Source: Planotetraspora phitsanulokensis (lineage in GTDB: Bacteria; Actinomycetota; Actinomycetes; Streptosporangiales; Streptosporangiaceae). Taken from it: a DNA stretch of 64,000 nt. Location: the NCBI RefSeq assembly GCF_016863295.1, contig NZ_BOOP01000009.1, positions 186,001 through 250,000 on the forward strand, read 5' to 3'. The notes beneath the pieces were generated by a model that ran no database searches, was not told where the DNA came from, and worked only from the letters and a program-made list of their open reading frames with translations. Made by a program: the position numbers and the translations under genes. This document shows, piece after piece, positions 42,194-50,344 of the stretch. The first letter of the stretch is position 1, and every line of letters begins with the position of its first letter.

Positions 42194-43363
42194 ATGAGGT
42201 CCGTCGCCGTCGTCGGGGCGTCGCTGGCGGGCCTGTACGCCGCCCGGGCACTGCGTGACCAGGGGTTCGACGGCACGCTCACGATCGTCGGATCCGAGCG
42301 TCACCGCCCCTACGACCGGCCTCCGCTGTCCAAGGAGTTCCTCGCGGGCCGGATGACCGAGGCCGACCTCGCCCTCGAGACCGACGACGAGGATCTCGGC
42401 GCCGAGTGGCGACTGGGCGTCCGCGCCTCGGGGCTCGACCGCCGCGACCGCCGCGTCCTGCTCGCCGACGGAACCTCGATCACTGCCGACGGCGTCGTCC
42501 TGGCGACCGGCGCCACCGCCCGCACCTTGCCTGGCGACTCCCCCGCGCTGGAAGGCGTCCACACCCTCCGCACTCTCGACGACGCGCTGGCGCTGCGCGC
42601 GGACCTCGTCCCCGGCCGCCGGCTGGTCGTCATCGGCGCCGGTTTCATCGGGGCCGAGGTCGCCTCGACGGCTCGTGAGCTCGGACTCGGCGTGACCATC
42701 GTGGAGACGGCACCCGTACCGCTCGCCCGCGCGCTCGGCGGGGAGATGGGCACCGCGCTCGGCGCGCTCCACGAGGAACGCGGCGTCGGCCTGATCTGCG
42801 GCGTCGCCGTACAGGCCCTGACCGGGGGCGACCGCGTCGACGGAGTGCTGCTCGCCGACGGGCGGCGGCTCGACGCGGACGTCGTGCTCGTCGGGATCGG
42901 CGCGCGGCCCGAGATCGGATGGCTCGAGGGCAGCGGGGTCGAACTCGGCGACGGCGTGCTGTGCGACTCCGGGGGCGGCACGAGCCTGCCCGGCGTCGTG
43001 GCGGTCGGCGACTGCGCGGCCTGGTTCGACCCGGGACTCGGGCACCACCACCGTGTCGAGCACTGGACCGGCGCGGTGCAGCGGCCGGCGGCGACCGCGG
43101 CGACGCTCCTGTCCGGCGGGACCGCCCTCGCCCCGGCGCAGCCTCCGCCGTACCTCTGGTCCGACCAGTACGGCAGGCGTATCCAGTTCGCCGGTCACAC
43201 GCGCCCCGGTGACTCCGTCACCGTCGAGGAGGGCGACGTGGCGGCCCGCAGCTTTCTCGCCGTCTACCGGCGGGAGGACCGGCCCGTCGCGGTGCTCGGG
43301 GTGGACCAGGTCCGCCAGTTCACCCGGTGGCGCCGCAGGCTAGGCACCGTCAACACGGGTTGA
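42194..43363 (+). CDS. FAD-dependent ferredoxin reductase
   Basis: A 389-residue reductase of the BphA4/AlkT type. AVVGASLAGLYAARALRDQGFDG is the FAD fold, RPYDRPPLSKEFLAG the family segment, VVIGAGFIGAEVASTARELG the NAD(P)H fold near residue 143, and VVAVGDCAAWF the second FAD contact. It passes electrons from NAD(P)H to the ferredoxin encoded seven bases upstream. The ATG at 42194 follows GAGGCCGG. The oxygenase gene follows after 72 bases, so the three-component demethylase is encoded in one unit. Confidence 0.88.
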   Translation: MRSVAVVGASLAGLYAARALRDQGFDGTLTIVGSERHRPYDRPPLSKEFLAGRMTEADLALETDDEDLGAEWRLGVRASGLDRRDRRVLLADGTSITADGVVLATGATARTLPGDSPALEGVHTLRTLDDALALRADLVPGRRLVVIGAGFIGAEVASTARELGLGVTIVETAPVPLARALGGEMGTALGALHEERGVGLICGVAVQALTGGDRVDGVLLADGRRLDADVVLVGIGARPEIGWLEGSGVELGDGVLCDSGGGTSLPGVVAVGDCAAWFDPGLGHHHRVEHWTGAVQRPAATAATLLSGGTALAPAQPPPYLWSDQYGRRIQFAGHTRPGDSVTVEEGDVAARSFLAVYRREDRPVAVLGVDQVRQFTRWRRRLGTVNTG

Positions 43364-43435
43364 GGGATAGGGAGTGCAAGTGAACCAGCCATCGGCCACC
43401 GCATCCACAGGCACGCGGCCCGTTGAGGAGGCGGC

Positions 43436-44566
43436 GTGACCACGAGCAGCCTTCCCCAGAGCCTGATCACCACCCTGCCGGGCGGCCACTACACCGACGA
43501 GAACGTCTTCGCCCTGGAGCAGGCGCGCGTCTTCGAGTCCATGTGGACGTGCGTCGTGCGGGCGGCCGACCTCGCCAAGCCGGGCGCGTTCAAGACCGTG
43601 CAGGTGGGCCGGGAGAGCGTGCTCGTGACGCGGGCGCGCGACAACTCGATCCGCGCGTTCCTCAACGTGTGCCGCCACCGCGGCGCACGGATCAGGACCG
43701 AGGAGTCCGGCGAGGTCAAGCGGGCCTTCCAGTGCCCCTACCACGCGTGGACGTACGACCTCGAGGGCAAGCTGATCGCCGCGCCCAACCTCACCAAGAT
43801 GCCCGACATCGATCGGGTCGAGTACGGCCTGGTCAACGTGCACGTCCGGGAGTGGCTCGGGTACGTCTGGGTGAATCTGTCCGACGAGCCCGTGCCCTTC
43901 GAGGAGGAGGTGCAGGGCCAGATCGTGGAGCGGCTCGGCGACCTCGGCTCCATCGAGAACTACGACATCCCGAACCTCGGGCTGGCCCGGCGGACCGTCT
44001 ACGACGTGAAGTCGAACTGGAAGCTCATCGTCGAGAACTTCATGGAGTGCTACCACTGCGCGACGATCCACCCGGAGCTCACCGAGGTGATCCCGGAGTT
44101 CGCCGAAGGACTCGCCACGCAGCTGTCCGTGGGTCACGGGGCCGAGTTCGGCGAAGACGTCGAGGGCTTCACGGTGGACGGCTCGGCCGGCGCCGACCGG
44201 ATCGACGGAGTGAGCGAGGACCAGGACCGCCGCTACTACGGGCTCACGGTCAGGCCGCTGATGTTCGTCAACCTCGTGCCCGACCACGTGATCCTGCACC
44301 GGATGTTCCCGCTCGCGGTGGATCGCACGATCGTCGAGTGCGACTGGCTGTTCCGCAAGGACGTGGTCGACAGCGGCCGCGACCTCGACTCCTCCATCGA
44401 GCTCTTCCACCGGGTCAACGTGCAGGACTTCGAGGCCTGTGAGCGGACCCAGCTCGGGATGGGCTCCCGCGCGTACGCCAAGGGCGGGGTGCTCGTGCCG
44501 AGCGAGCACCACATCGGCGCCTTCCACGAGTGGGTGCTCGACCGCCTGGGCACGTCGCTCGCCTAG
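43436..44566 (+). CDS. gbcA: Rieske oxygenase, probable glycine betaine demethylase
   Basis: A 376-residue ring-hydroxylase-type oxygenase alpha subunit. Rieske ligands are C79/H81 and C100/H103 (CRHRGARI, CPYHAWTYDLEGKL). The mononuclear iron site is ENFMECYHCATIHPEL with H207 and H212. The sequence pattern and neighbours match GbcA, which removes one methyl of glycine betaine as formaldehyde to give dimethylglycine; stachydrine demethylase and choline monooxygenase are close alternatives. The downstream dimethylglycine and sarcosine genes favour betaine. The GTG start at 43436 has TGAGGAGG upstream. Confidence 0.82.
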   Translation: MTTSSLPQSLITTLPGGHYTDENVFALEQARVFESMWTCVVRAADLAKPGAFKTVQVGRESVLVTRARDNSIRAFLNVCRHRGARIRTEESGEVKRAFQCPYHAWTYDLEGKLIAAPNLTKMPDIDRVEYGLVNVHVREWLGYVWVNLSDEPVPFEEEVQGQIVERLGDLGSIENYDIPNLGLARRTVYDVKSNWKLIVENFMECYHCATIHPELTEVIPEFAEGLATQLSVGHGAEFGEDVEGFTVDGSAGADRIDGVSEDQDRRYYGLTVRPLMFVNLVPDHVILHRMFPLAVDRTIVECDWLFRKDVVDSGRDLDSSIELFHRVNVQDFEACERTQLGMGSRAYAKGGVLVPSEHHIGAFHEWVLDRLGTSLA

Positions 44567-44572
44567 GGAAGT

Positions 44573-44597
44573 GTCCGGCAACTGTCGCCCGCCGGAC
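44573..44597. terminator. Short terminator hairpin
   Basis: GTCCGGC (44573-44579) pairs with GCCGGAC (44591-44597) around an 11-base loop, between the convergent oxygenase and IclR genes. Confidence 0.45.
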
Positions 44598-44600
44598 GGC

Positions 44601-45389
44601 TCAGCCGCCGTACCCCATACGGCGGCTGATGTCGTCCGCCCCGGCCATGAGAGTCGGCGCGAGCTCGTGCATCCGCTCCTCGCTGAAGCGGTAGGCCGGG
44701 CCCGAGGCGCTGACGGCGGCGACGACCTCGCCGTCATGGGAGCGGATGGGCGCCGCGATGGCGTTCAGCCCGATCTCGTACTCCTCCACGGTCACCGCGT
44801 ACCCGCGCTCCCTGGCCTCGGCGAGCTCCGCCTTCAGCCTCTCCACCGAGGTGATCGTCCCGTCGGTGTACCTCTCGAGGCCCGCGGCGCCGAGCAGCTC
44901 GTCGCGCTGCCGTTCGTCGAGGTGGGCGAGCAGCACCTTGCCGCTGGACGTGGCGTGCAGCGGGGTCAGCTGGCCGACCCAGTTGTGCGCGGTGACAGCG
45001 GACGGCCCGCGGACCTGGTCGAGGTTGACCGCGTAGTGGGAGCGGGCGACGGCCAGGTTCACCGTCTCGCCGATCTCGTCGGCGAGACGGCGGCACACCG
45101 GACGGCTCTGCTGGGTGAGGTCGAGCCTGCCCGCGACGCCTCCGGCGAGGCGGACGATCCCGAAGCTGAGCCGGTACTTGCCCCGATCCTCGGCCTGCTC
45201 GACGAGGCCCCTGGCCTCCAGCGCGCCGAGCAGGCGGAACGCCGTCGACTTGTGGACGTCGATCTCCAGGGCGATCTCGCTCACGCCGGCCTCGCGCCGC
45301 CGGGAGAGGATCTCCAGGATGCTGATGGCGCGATCGACGGACTGGACGCCGCCGCCCTCGGCTCGGGCACTGGAAGATTCTTCGGCCAT
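44601..45389 (-). CDS. IclR-family regulator of choline/betaine genes
   Basis: A 262-residue IclR protein with winged helix (VDRAISILEILSRRREAGVSEIALEIDVHKSTAFRLLGALEARGLV, about 17-62) and effector domain (LTPLHATSSGKVLLAH, GYAVTVEEYEIGLNAIAAPIRSHDGEVVAAVSASGPAYR). It lies between the oxygenase operon and the choline dehydrogenase operon, reading against both, and is the only regulator of the cluster. The ATG at 45389 is preferred over one 57 bases upstream, which would start inside the divergent promoter and CTGTTGCG box. Repression lifted by betaine or choline is the likely mode. Confidence 0.85.
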   Translation of the reverse strand: MAEESSSARAEGGGVQSVDRAISILEILSRRREAGVSEIALEIDVHKSTAFRLLGALEARGLVEQAEDRGKYRLSFGIVRLAGGVAGRLDLTQQSRPVCRRLADEIGETVNLAVARSHYAVNLDQVRGPSAVTAHNWVGQLTPLHATSSGKVLLAHLDERQRDELLGAAGLERYTDGTITSVERLKAELAEARERGYAVTVEEYEIGLNAIAAPIRSHDGEVVAAVSASGPAYRFSEERMHELAPTLMAGADDISRRMGYGG

Positions 45390-45428
45390 AGCCGGACTGT
45401 AGCGCGCGAGCTGGACTCGACAGTCCGC

Positions 45429-45436
45429 CTGTTGCG
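45429..45436 (+). promoter_or_regulatory. CTGTTGCG box of the choline dehydrogenase operon
   Basis: CTGTTGCG followed by AATTA and CGC lies 59 bases before the choline dehydrogenase ATG in the 98-base gap to the divergent IclR gene. TGCG and CGCA (45433-45445) make it nearly palindromic, the most symmetrical of the three copies. Confidence 0.55.
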
Positions 45437-45487
45437 AATTACGCACCCCATTGCACAGACCAATATCATCCTGCCCGGGAGGCAGAC

Positions 45488-47122
45488 ATGTACGACTTCG
45501 TCATAGTCGGCGGCGGATCGGCCGGAAGCGCCTTAGCGAACCGGTTGTCGGCCGACCCGTCGAACCGGGTGCTCGTGCTCGAGGCCGGCAGACCGGACTA
45601 CCTCTGGGACGTCTTCATCCACATGCCCGCGGCGCTGACGTTCCCCATCGGCAGCCGCTTCTACGACTGGAAGTACGAGTCCGAGCCCGAGCCGCACATG
45701 AACGGCCGCCGGATCTACCACGCCAGGGGCAAGGTGCTCGGCGGCTCCAGCAGCATCAACGGGATGATCTTCCAGCGCGGCAACCCGCTCGACTACGAGC
45801 GCTGGGCCGCCGACCCCGGCATGGAGACCTGGGACTTCGCCCACTGCCTGCCGTACTTCAAGCGCATGGAGAACTGCCTCGCCGCCGAGCCCGACGACCC
45901 GATGCGCGGGCACGACGGCCCGCTGGTGCTCGAGCGCGGGCCGGTGCGCAACCCGCTGTTCTCGGCGTTCTTCGAGGCCGTCCAGGAGGCGGGCTACCCG
46001 CTGACCGACGACGTGAACGGCTACCGGCAGGAGGGCTTCGCCCGCTTCGACCGCAACCTCAGGCGAGGACGGCGCCTGTCCGCCGCCCGCGCGTACCTCC
46101 ACCCGGTGAAGAACCGGCCCAACCTGGAGATCAAGACCAGGGCGTTCGTCACGAAGATCCTCTTCGAGGGGAAGCGGGCGGTCGGCGTCGAGTACAACGG
46201 CAAGACCGTCCGGGCCGGCGAGGTGATCCTCTGCGGCGGCGCGATCAACTCGCCCCAGTTGCTCCAACTGTCCGGCGTCGGCAACGCCGCCGAACTGAAG
46301 GCGCTCGGCGTGGACGTCGTCCACGACCTGCCGGGCGTCGGGGAGCACCTGCAGGACCACCTGGAGGTCTACATCCAGTACGGCTGCAAGCAGCCCGTCT
46401 CGCTGCAGCCGGCGATGAAGCTGCGCAACCGGCCGTGGATCGGGGCGCAGTGGCTGTTCCTGCGCAAGGGCCCGGGGGCGAGCAACCACTTCGAGGCCGG
46501 CGGCTTCACCCGGAGCAACGAGGACGTCGACTACCCGAACCTGATGTTCCACTTCCTGCCCGTCGCCGTCCGCTACGACGGCAGCTCTCCCGCGGGCGGT
46601 CACGGGTACCAGGTGCACATCGGGCCCATGTACTCCGACGCCCGCGGCTCCGTGAAGATCAAGAGCACCGACCCGCGAGAGCACCCCGCGCTCCGGTTCA
46701 ACTACCTGTCCACCGACCAGGACCGGCGCGAGTGGATCGAGGCCGTGCGGGTGGCCCGCGACATCCTCAACCAGCCCGCGATGGGCCCCTACAACGCCGG
46801 CGAGATCTCCCCCGGCCCCTCAGTCGAGACCGACCAGGAGATCCTCGACTGGGTGGCCAGGGACGGCGAGACCGCCCTTCACCCCTCGTGCACGGCGCGG
46901 ATGGGTGTCGACGAGCTCTCCGTCGTCGACCCGCTGACCATGCGGGTGCACGGCCTGGAGGGCCTGCGAGTGGTAGACGCCTCGGCCATGCCGTACGTGA
47001 CGAACGGAAACATCTACGCCCCGGTCATGATGCTGGCCGAGAAGTCGGCCGACCTGATCCTCGGCAACACACCCCTGCCGGCCGAGCCGGTCGAGTTCTA
47101 CCGCCACCAGAAGGTGAAATGA
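45488..47122 (+). CDS. betA: GMC oxidoreductase, choline dehydrogenase
   Basis: A 544-residue FAD enzyme of the GMC family that oxidises choline to betaine aldehyde. [17 protein letters not shown] at residues 4-20 binds [25 protein letters not shown] and [15 protein letters not shown] are GMC signatures; [11 protein letters not shown] holds the catalytic His and [17 protein letters not shown] closes the active site. Codon 16 is TTA (45533-45535), rare in this genome and a possible point of bldA-type control. GGGAGGCAG precedes the ATG. The stop overlaps the start of betB by ATGA. Other alcohol substrates cannot be excluded, but the neighbour is decisive for choline. Confidence 0.87.
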   Translation: MYDFVIVGGGSAGSALANRLSADPSNRVLVLEAGRPDYLWDVFIHMPAALTFPIGSRFYDWKYESEPEPHMNGRRIYHARGKVLGGSSSINGMIFQRGNPLDYERWAADPGMETWDFAHCLPYFKRMENCLAAEPDDPMRGHDGPLVLERGPVRNPLFSAFFEAVQEAGYPLTDDVNGYRQEGFARFDRNLRRGRRLSAARAYLHPVKNRPNLEIKTRAFVTKILFEGKRAVGVEYNGKTVRAGEVILCGGAINSPQLLQLSGVGNAAELKALGVDVVHDLPGVGEHLQDHLEVYIQYGCKQPVSLQPAMKLRNRPWIGAQWLFLRKGPGASNHFEAGGFTRSNEDVDYPNLMFHFLPVAVRYDGSSPAGGHGYQVHIGPMYSDARGSVKIKSTDPREHPALRFNYLSTDQDRREWIEAVRVARDILNQPAMGPYNAGEISPGPSVETDQEILDWVARDGETALHPSCTARMGVDELSVVDPLTMRVHGLEGLRVVDASAMPYVTNGNIYAPVMMLAEKSADLILGNTPLPAEPVEFYRHQKVK

Positions 47123-48594
47123 GCGCGTTGAAGGACCTCTACATCGACGGGACCTGGCGGGAGCCGGTCGCGGGCGGAAGCCGCGAGATCCTGTCGCCGG
47201 CCGACGGCGGGCTCGTGACGACGGTCGCGGAGGCGACCCGGGCCGACACCGAGCTGGCCATCGCCGCGGCGCGGGCCGCGTTCGACGAGGGAACGTGGCC
47301 GGGGACGCCCGAGCGGGAGCGCGGGGCGCTGCTGCTCCGCGTGGCCGACCTCCTGGAGCGCGACCGCAGGGAGATCGCCACGGCCGAGTCCCTCGACACC
47401 GGCAAGCGGCTGGTGGAGAGCGAGTACGACGTCGACGACGTGGTGAAGTGCTTCCGCTACTTCGGCGGCCTCGCCGGGACCGACGCGGGGCGCGTGATCG
47501 ACACCGGCCGTGACGACGCGATCAGCCAGGTGGTGTACGAGCCGGTCGGCGTGTGCGGGCTCATCACCCCGTGGAACTACCCGCTGCTGCAGACCTCGTG
47601 GAAGGTGGCCCCAGCACTGGTCACGGGCAACACCTTCGTCCTGAAGCCGAGCGAGCTCACGCCGTCCACCGCGATCATGCTCATGCGGCTGCTGGAGGAG
47701 GCCGGGCTGCCTCCGGGCGTGGCCAACCTCGTGCTCGGCGCGGGCGCCTCGGCGGGCGCGCCGCTGGCCGACCACCCGGACGTCGACATGGTGTCCTTCA
47801 CCGGCGGGCTGGCCACGGGGCGGACCATCATGGCCTCCGCGGCCACCACGGTGAAGAAGGTCGCCCTCGAGCTCGGCGGCAAGAACCCCAACATCGTCTT
47901 CGCCGACGCCGACTTCGAGGCGGCCGTCGACTTCGCGCTCACCGCCGTGTTCCTCCACTCGGGACAGGTCTGCTCGGCGGGCGCGCGCCTGCTCGTCGAG
48001 GACTCGCTGCACGACGCGTTCGTCGACGAGGTCGTACGGCGGGCCTCGCGCATCCGTCTCGGCGGGCCGTTCGACCCCGAGGCGGAGACGGGCCCGCTGA
48101 TCTCCGCCGCCCACCTGGCCAAAGTCGAGGCGTACGTCGCGGCCGGGATCGCCGAGGGCGCGGTGCTGCGGTGCGGAGGGGAGCGGCTGCCCGGGAAGGG
48201 CCACTTCTACCCGCCGACCGTGCTGGACGAGTGCCACCGGGAGATGCGGGTGGTCCGGGAGGAGTCGTTCGGGCCGGTCCTGACGGTCGAGCGGTTCAGG
48301 GACGAGGACGAGGCGGTCCGGCTGGGCAACGACACCGACTACGGCCTGGCGGGCGCCGTGTGGACCCAGGACGCGGGCAAGGCCGCCCGGGTGGCCCGGC
48401 GGCTGCGCCACGGAACCGTGTGGATCAACGACTACCACCCGTACGTGCCGCAGGCGGAATGGGGCGGATTCAAGCAGTCCGGCGTCGGGCGGGAGCTCGG
48501 ACCGACCGGCCTCAACGAATACCGCGAGCCCAAGCACATCTGGCAGAACATCTCCCCCACCCCCCAGAACTGGTTCACCCCCCCTTCCGCGTGA
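47119..48594 (+). CDS. betB: Betaine aldehyde dehydrogenase
   Basis: A 491-residue NAD(P)-dependent aldehyde dehydrogenase that oxidises betaine aldehyde to glycine betaine. Catalytic Cys is C285 (GQVCSAG) and general base E251 (LELGGKNP). The oxyanion-region motif [31 protein letters not shown] and the C-terminal [25 protein letters not shown] are typical of BetB. The ATG overlaps the betA stop. It ends just before a strong hairpin repeat at 48599-48633, which may terminate the operon before the M20 peptidase. Confidence 0.9.
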   Translation: MSALKDLYIDGTWREPVAGGSREILSPADGGLVTTVAEATRADTELAIAAARAAFDEGTWPGTPERERGALLLRVADLLERDRREIATAESLDTGKRLVESEYDVDDVVKCFRYFGGLAGTDAGRVIDTGRDDAISQVVYEPVGVCGLITPWNYPLLQTSWKVAPALVTGNTFVLKPSELTPSTAIMLMRLLEEAGLPPGVANLVLGAGASAGAPLADHPDVDMVSFTGGLATGRTIMASAATTVKKVALELGGKNPNIVFADADFEAAVDFALTAVFLHSGQVCSAGARLLVEDSLHDAFVDEVVRRASRIRLGGPFDPEAETGPLISAAHLAKVEAYVAAGIAEGAVLRCGGERLPGKGHFYPPTVLDECHREMRVVREESFGPVLTVERFRDEDEAVRLGNDTDYGLAGAVWTQDAGKAARVARRLRHGTVWINDYHPYVPQAEWGGFKQSGVGRELGPTGLNEYREPKHIWQNISPTPQNWFTPPSA

Positions 48595-48633
48595 TCATGC
48601 ACAGGTTCGGCGGCATGCCCGCCGAACCTGTGC
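48593..48633. repeat. Hairpin repeat element, copy 1
   Basis: A 15-bp perfect stem (48599-48613 with 48619-48633) closes a five-base loop. The first 23 bases (48593-48615) recur exactly in inverted orientation at 50226-50248, on the other side of the M20 gene. The hairpin can terminate the betAB transcript; it overlaps the betB stop by two bases. Confidence 0.65.
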
Positions 48634-48725
48634 AAACGCCGTTCGTGATCAGCACGCGTTCCAAAAGGCCGGCCCGGACCAGGCTCATGCGTCATCGACT
48701 CCGGACATGGGCCAAGGTGGTGCCT

Positions 48726-50087
48726 ATGTCTGCTTCCCGCCTTCACGAAACGGTCGCCGCGCTGATGCCCCAGGCCCGCGGCGACCTCGCGGAACTCGTG
48801 TCACACCGTTCGATCGCCGAACCGCGGCTGTCCCTGGGGGACGAGTGCGCGGCCGCGGCCCGATGGATCGCCGACGCCCTCACCCGGGACGGCTTCCGTG
48901 ACGTGGCCCTGCTCGACACGCCGGACGGCACCCAGTCGGTGTACGGCTTCCTGCCGGGTCCCGCGGGGTCGCCGACCGTCCTGCTGTACTCCCACTACGA
49001 CGTGCAGCCTCCGCTGGAGGAGTCCGCGTGGGTGTCGCCGCCCTTCGAGCTGACCGAACGGGACGGGCGGTGGTACGGCCGCGGCGCCGCCGACTGCAAG
49101 GGCGGTCTGATCATGCATCTCACCGCCCTGCGCGCCCTGCGCGACTGCGGCGGCGTACCGGTGAACGTGAAGATCGTCGTAGAGGGATCGGAGGAGCAGG
49201 GCACCGGAGGGCTCGAACGCTACGCCGAGGCGCACCCGGAGCTGCTCGCCGCCGACGCCATCCTCGTCGGCGACGCGGGGAACTTCCGCGCGGGGACTCC
49301 GACGGTCACCTCGCAGCTTCGCGGCATGACGATGGTGGAGGTCCTGGTCGAGACCCTCAAGGGCGACCTGCACTCCGGCCAGTTCGGCGGCGTGGCGCCC
49401 GACGCGCTCGCGGCGCTCATCCGGATGCTCGACTCGTTGTGGGACGGAACCGGCGCGACGGCGATCGAGGGCGTGGGAGCCGACGGCACGTGGGAGGGCA
49501 TGCAATATCCGGAGGAGCTGTTCCGCGACGACGCCGGGATCCTCGACGGAGTGGGGCTCGTCGGCACCGGCTCGGTCGCCGACAGGCTCTGGGCCCGCCC
49601 GTCGGTGGGCGTGATGGGGATCGACTGCCCGCCCGTGGTGGGAGGCTCGCCGACCCTGCACGCCACCGCGCGAGCTCTGCTTGCCCTTCGGATCCCATCG
49701 GGAGTCGGCGTCGGGCAGGCCACCGCGGCGCTGACCGCCCACCTCGAGTCCGCCGCCCCCTGGGGTGCCCGGGTCACCGTCACGCCGCGCGGCAACGGCG
49801 GGGCGTTCCGCGCCGACACCTCCTCCCCCGCGTACGAGGCCATGGCCGCGGCCATGTTCTCGGCGTACGGCAAGGCGCTGCAGATCGCCGGACATGGAGG
49901 CGGCATCCCGTTGTGCAACACCCTCGCCCGGCTGTACCCGAAGGCGGAGATCCTGCTGATCGGGCTCAACGAACCCGAGGCGCGCATTCACGCGGTCAAC
50001 GAGAGCGTCTCGCCCGACGAGCTGGAGAAGCTCGCTCTCGCCGAAGCGCATTTCCTGGAGAACTACGCCGCCTCGGCCTCGGCTTAG
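48726..50087 (+). CDS. M20-family metallopeptidase (dipeptidase-like)
   Basis: A 453-residue zinc peptidase. Metal-binding motifs are SHYDVQ (His, Asp), GRGAADCKGG (Asp), VEGSEEQGTGG (Glu-Glu) and GHGGGIPL (His). A lid domain is inserted in the middle (LSVGxGQATAAL-type region). M20 enzymes hydrolyse dipeptides, N-acyl amino acids or carnosine-like compounds. It sits inside the choline-betaine cluster and is flanked by inverted 23-bp repeats. It could release a methylated amine or amino acid from a conjugate, but this is inference. The ATG follows AAGGTGG. Confidence 0.85.
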   Translation: MSASRLHETVAALMPQARGDLAELVSHRSIAEPRLSLGDECAAAARWIADALTRDGFRDVALLDTPDGTQSVYGFLPGPAGSPTVLLYSHYDVQPPLEESAWVSPPFELTERDGRWYGRGAADCKGGLIMHLTALRALRDCGGVPVNVKIVVEGSEEQGTGGLERYAEAHPELLAADAILVGDAGNFRAGTPTVTSQLRGMTMVEVLVETLKGDLHSGQFGGVAPDALAALIRMLDSLWDGTGATAIEGVGADGTWEGMQYPEELFRDDAGILDGVGLVGTGSVADRLWARPSVGVMGIDCPPVVGGSPTLHATARALLALRIPSGVGVGQATAALTAHLESAAPWGARVTVTPRGNGGAFRADTSSPAYEAMAAAMFSAYGKALQIAGHGGGIPLCNTLARLYPKAEILLIGLNEPEARIHAVNESVSPDELEKLALAEAHFLENYAASASA

Positions 50088-50132
50088 GACGCGCCTCGCC
50101 TTCGCATCTCGCGAGCCTCACCACCTGCTTCT

Positions 50133-50165
50133 CCGGCGTTCTCGCAGTGACAGCGAGTACGCCGG
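50133..50165 (+). terminator. Terminator hairpin after the M20 gene
   Basis: CCGGCGT and CTCGC pair with GCGAG and ACGCCGG (50133-50145 with 50153-50165) with one T-T mismatch around a seven-base loop. Confidence 0.6.
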
Positions 50166-50186
50166 GGAACGCGCCGCACGATGACT

Positions 50187-50256
50187 GCATGATCACGCAC
50201 AGGGGGTTGCGCGGGTCATCGGGGCTGCCGCCGAACCTGTGCATGATCCCGCACAG
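50187..50256. repeat. Repeat element, copy 2, with GATC palindrome
   Basis: Positions 50226-50248 are the exact reverse complement of 48593-48615. The right end holds a near-perfect palindrome at 50237-50256, with arms CTGTGC and GCACAG around a GATC core. TGATC and GCACAGG also recur at 50190-50203. The 257-base gap after the M20 gene otherwise holds a terminator and the next promoter. Confidence 0.6.
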
Positions 50257-50265
50257 ATGTGGTTC

Positions 50266-50271
50266 TTGACA
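50266..50271 (+). promoter_or_regulatory. TTGACA -35 element of the dimethylglycine operon
   Basis: A perfect TTGACA lies 28 bases before the CTGTTGCG box, as in front of the ferredoxin operon (27 bases). TAGGAC (50287-50292) is a weak -10 candidate at 15 bases. Confidence 0.4.
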
Positions 50272-50293
50272 GGCATATGGGGTGAATAGGACT

Positions 50294-50301
50294 CTGTTGC
50301 G
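50294..50301 (+). promoter_or_regulatory. CTGTTGCG box of the dimethylglycine operon
   Basis: CTGTTGCG followed by GGACG and CGC lies 51 bases before the dimethylglycine dehydrogenase ATG, the same distance as at 41785. GCGCAAC (50325-50331) on the downstream side mirrors GTTGCG. Confidence 0.55.
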
Positions 50302-50344
50302 GGACGCGCATGATGTTTCGACATGCGCAACGACGGAGGTGTGT

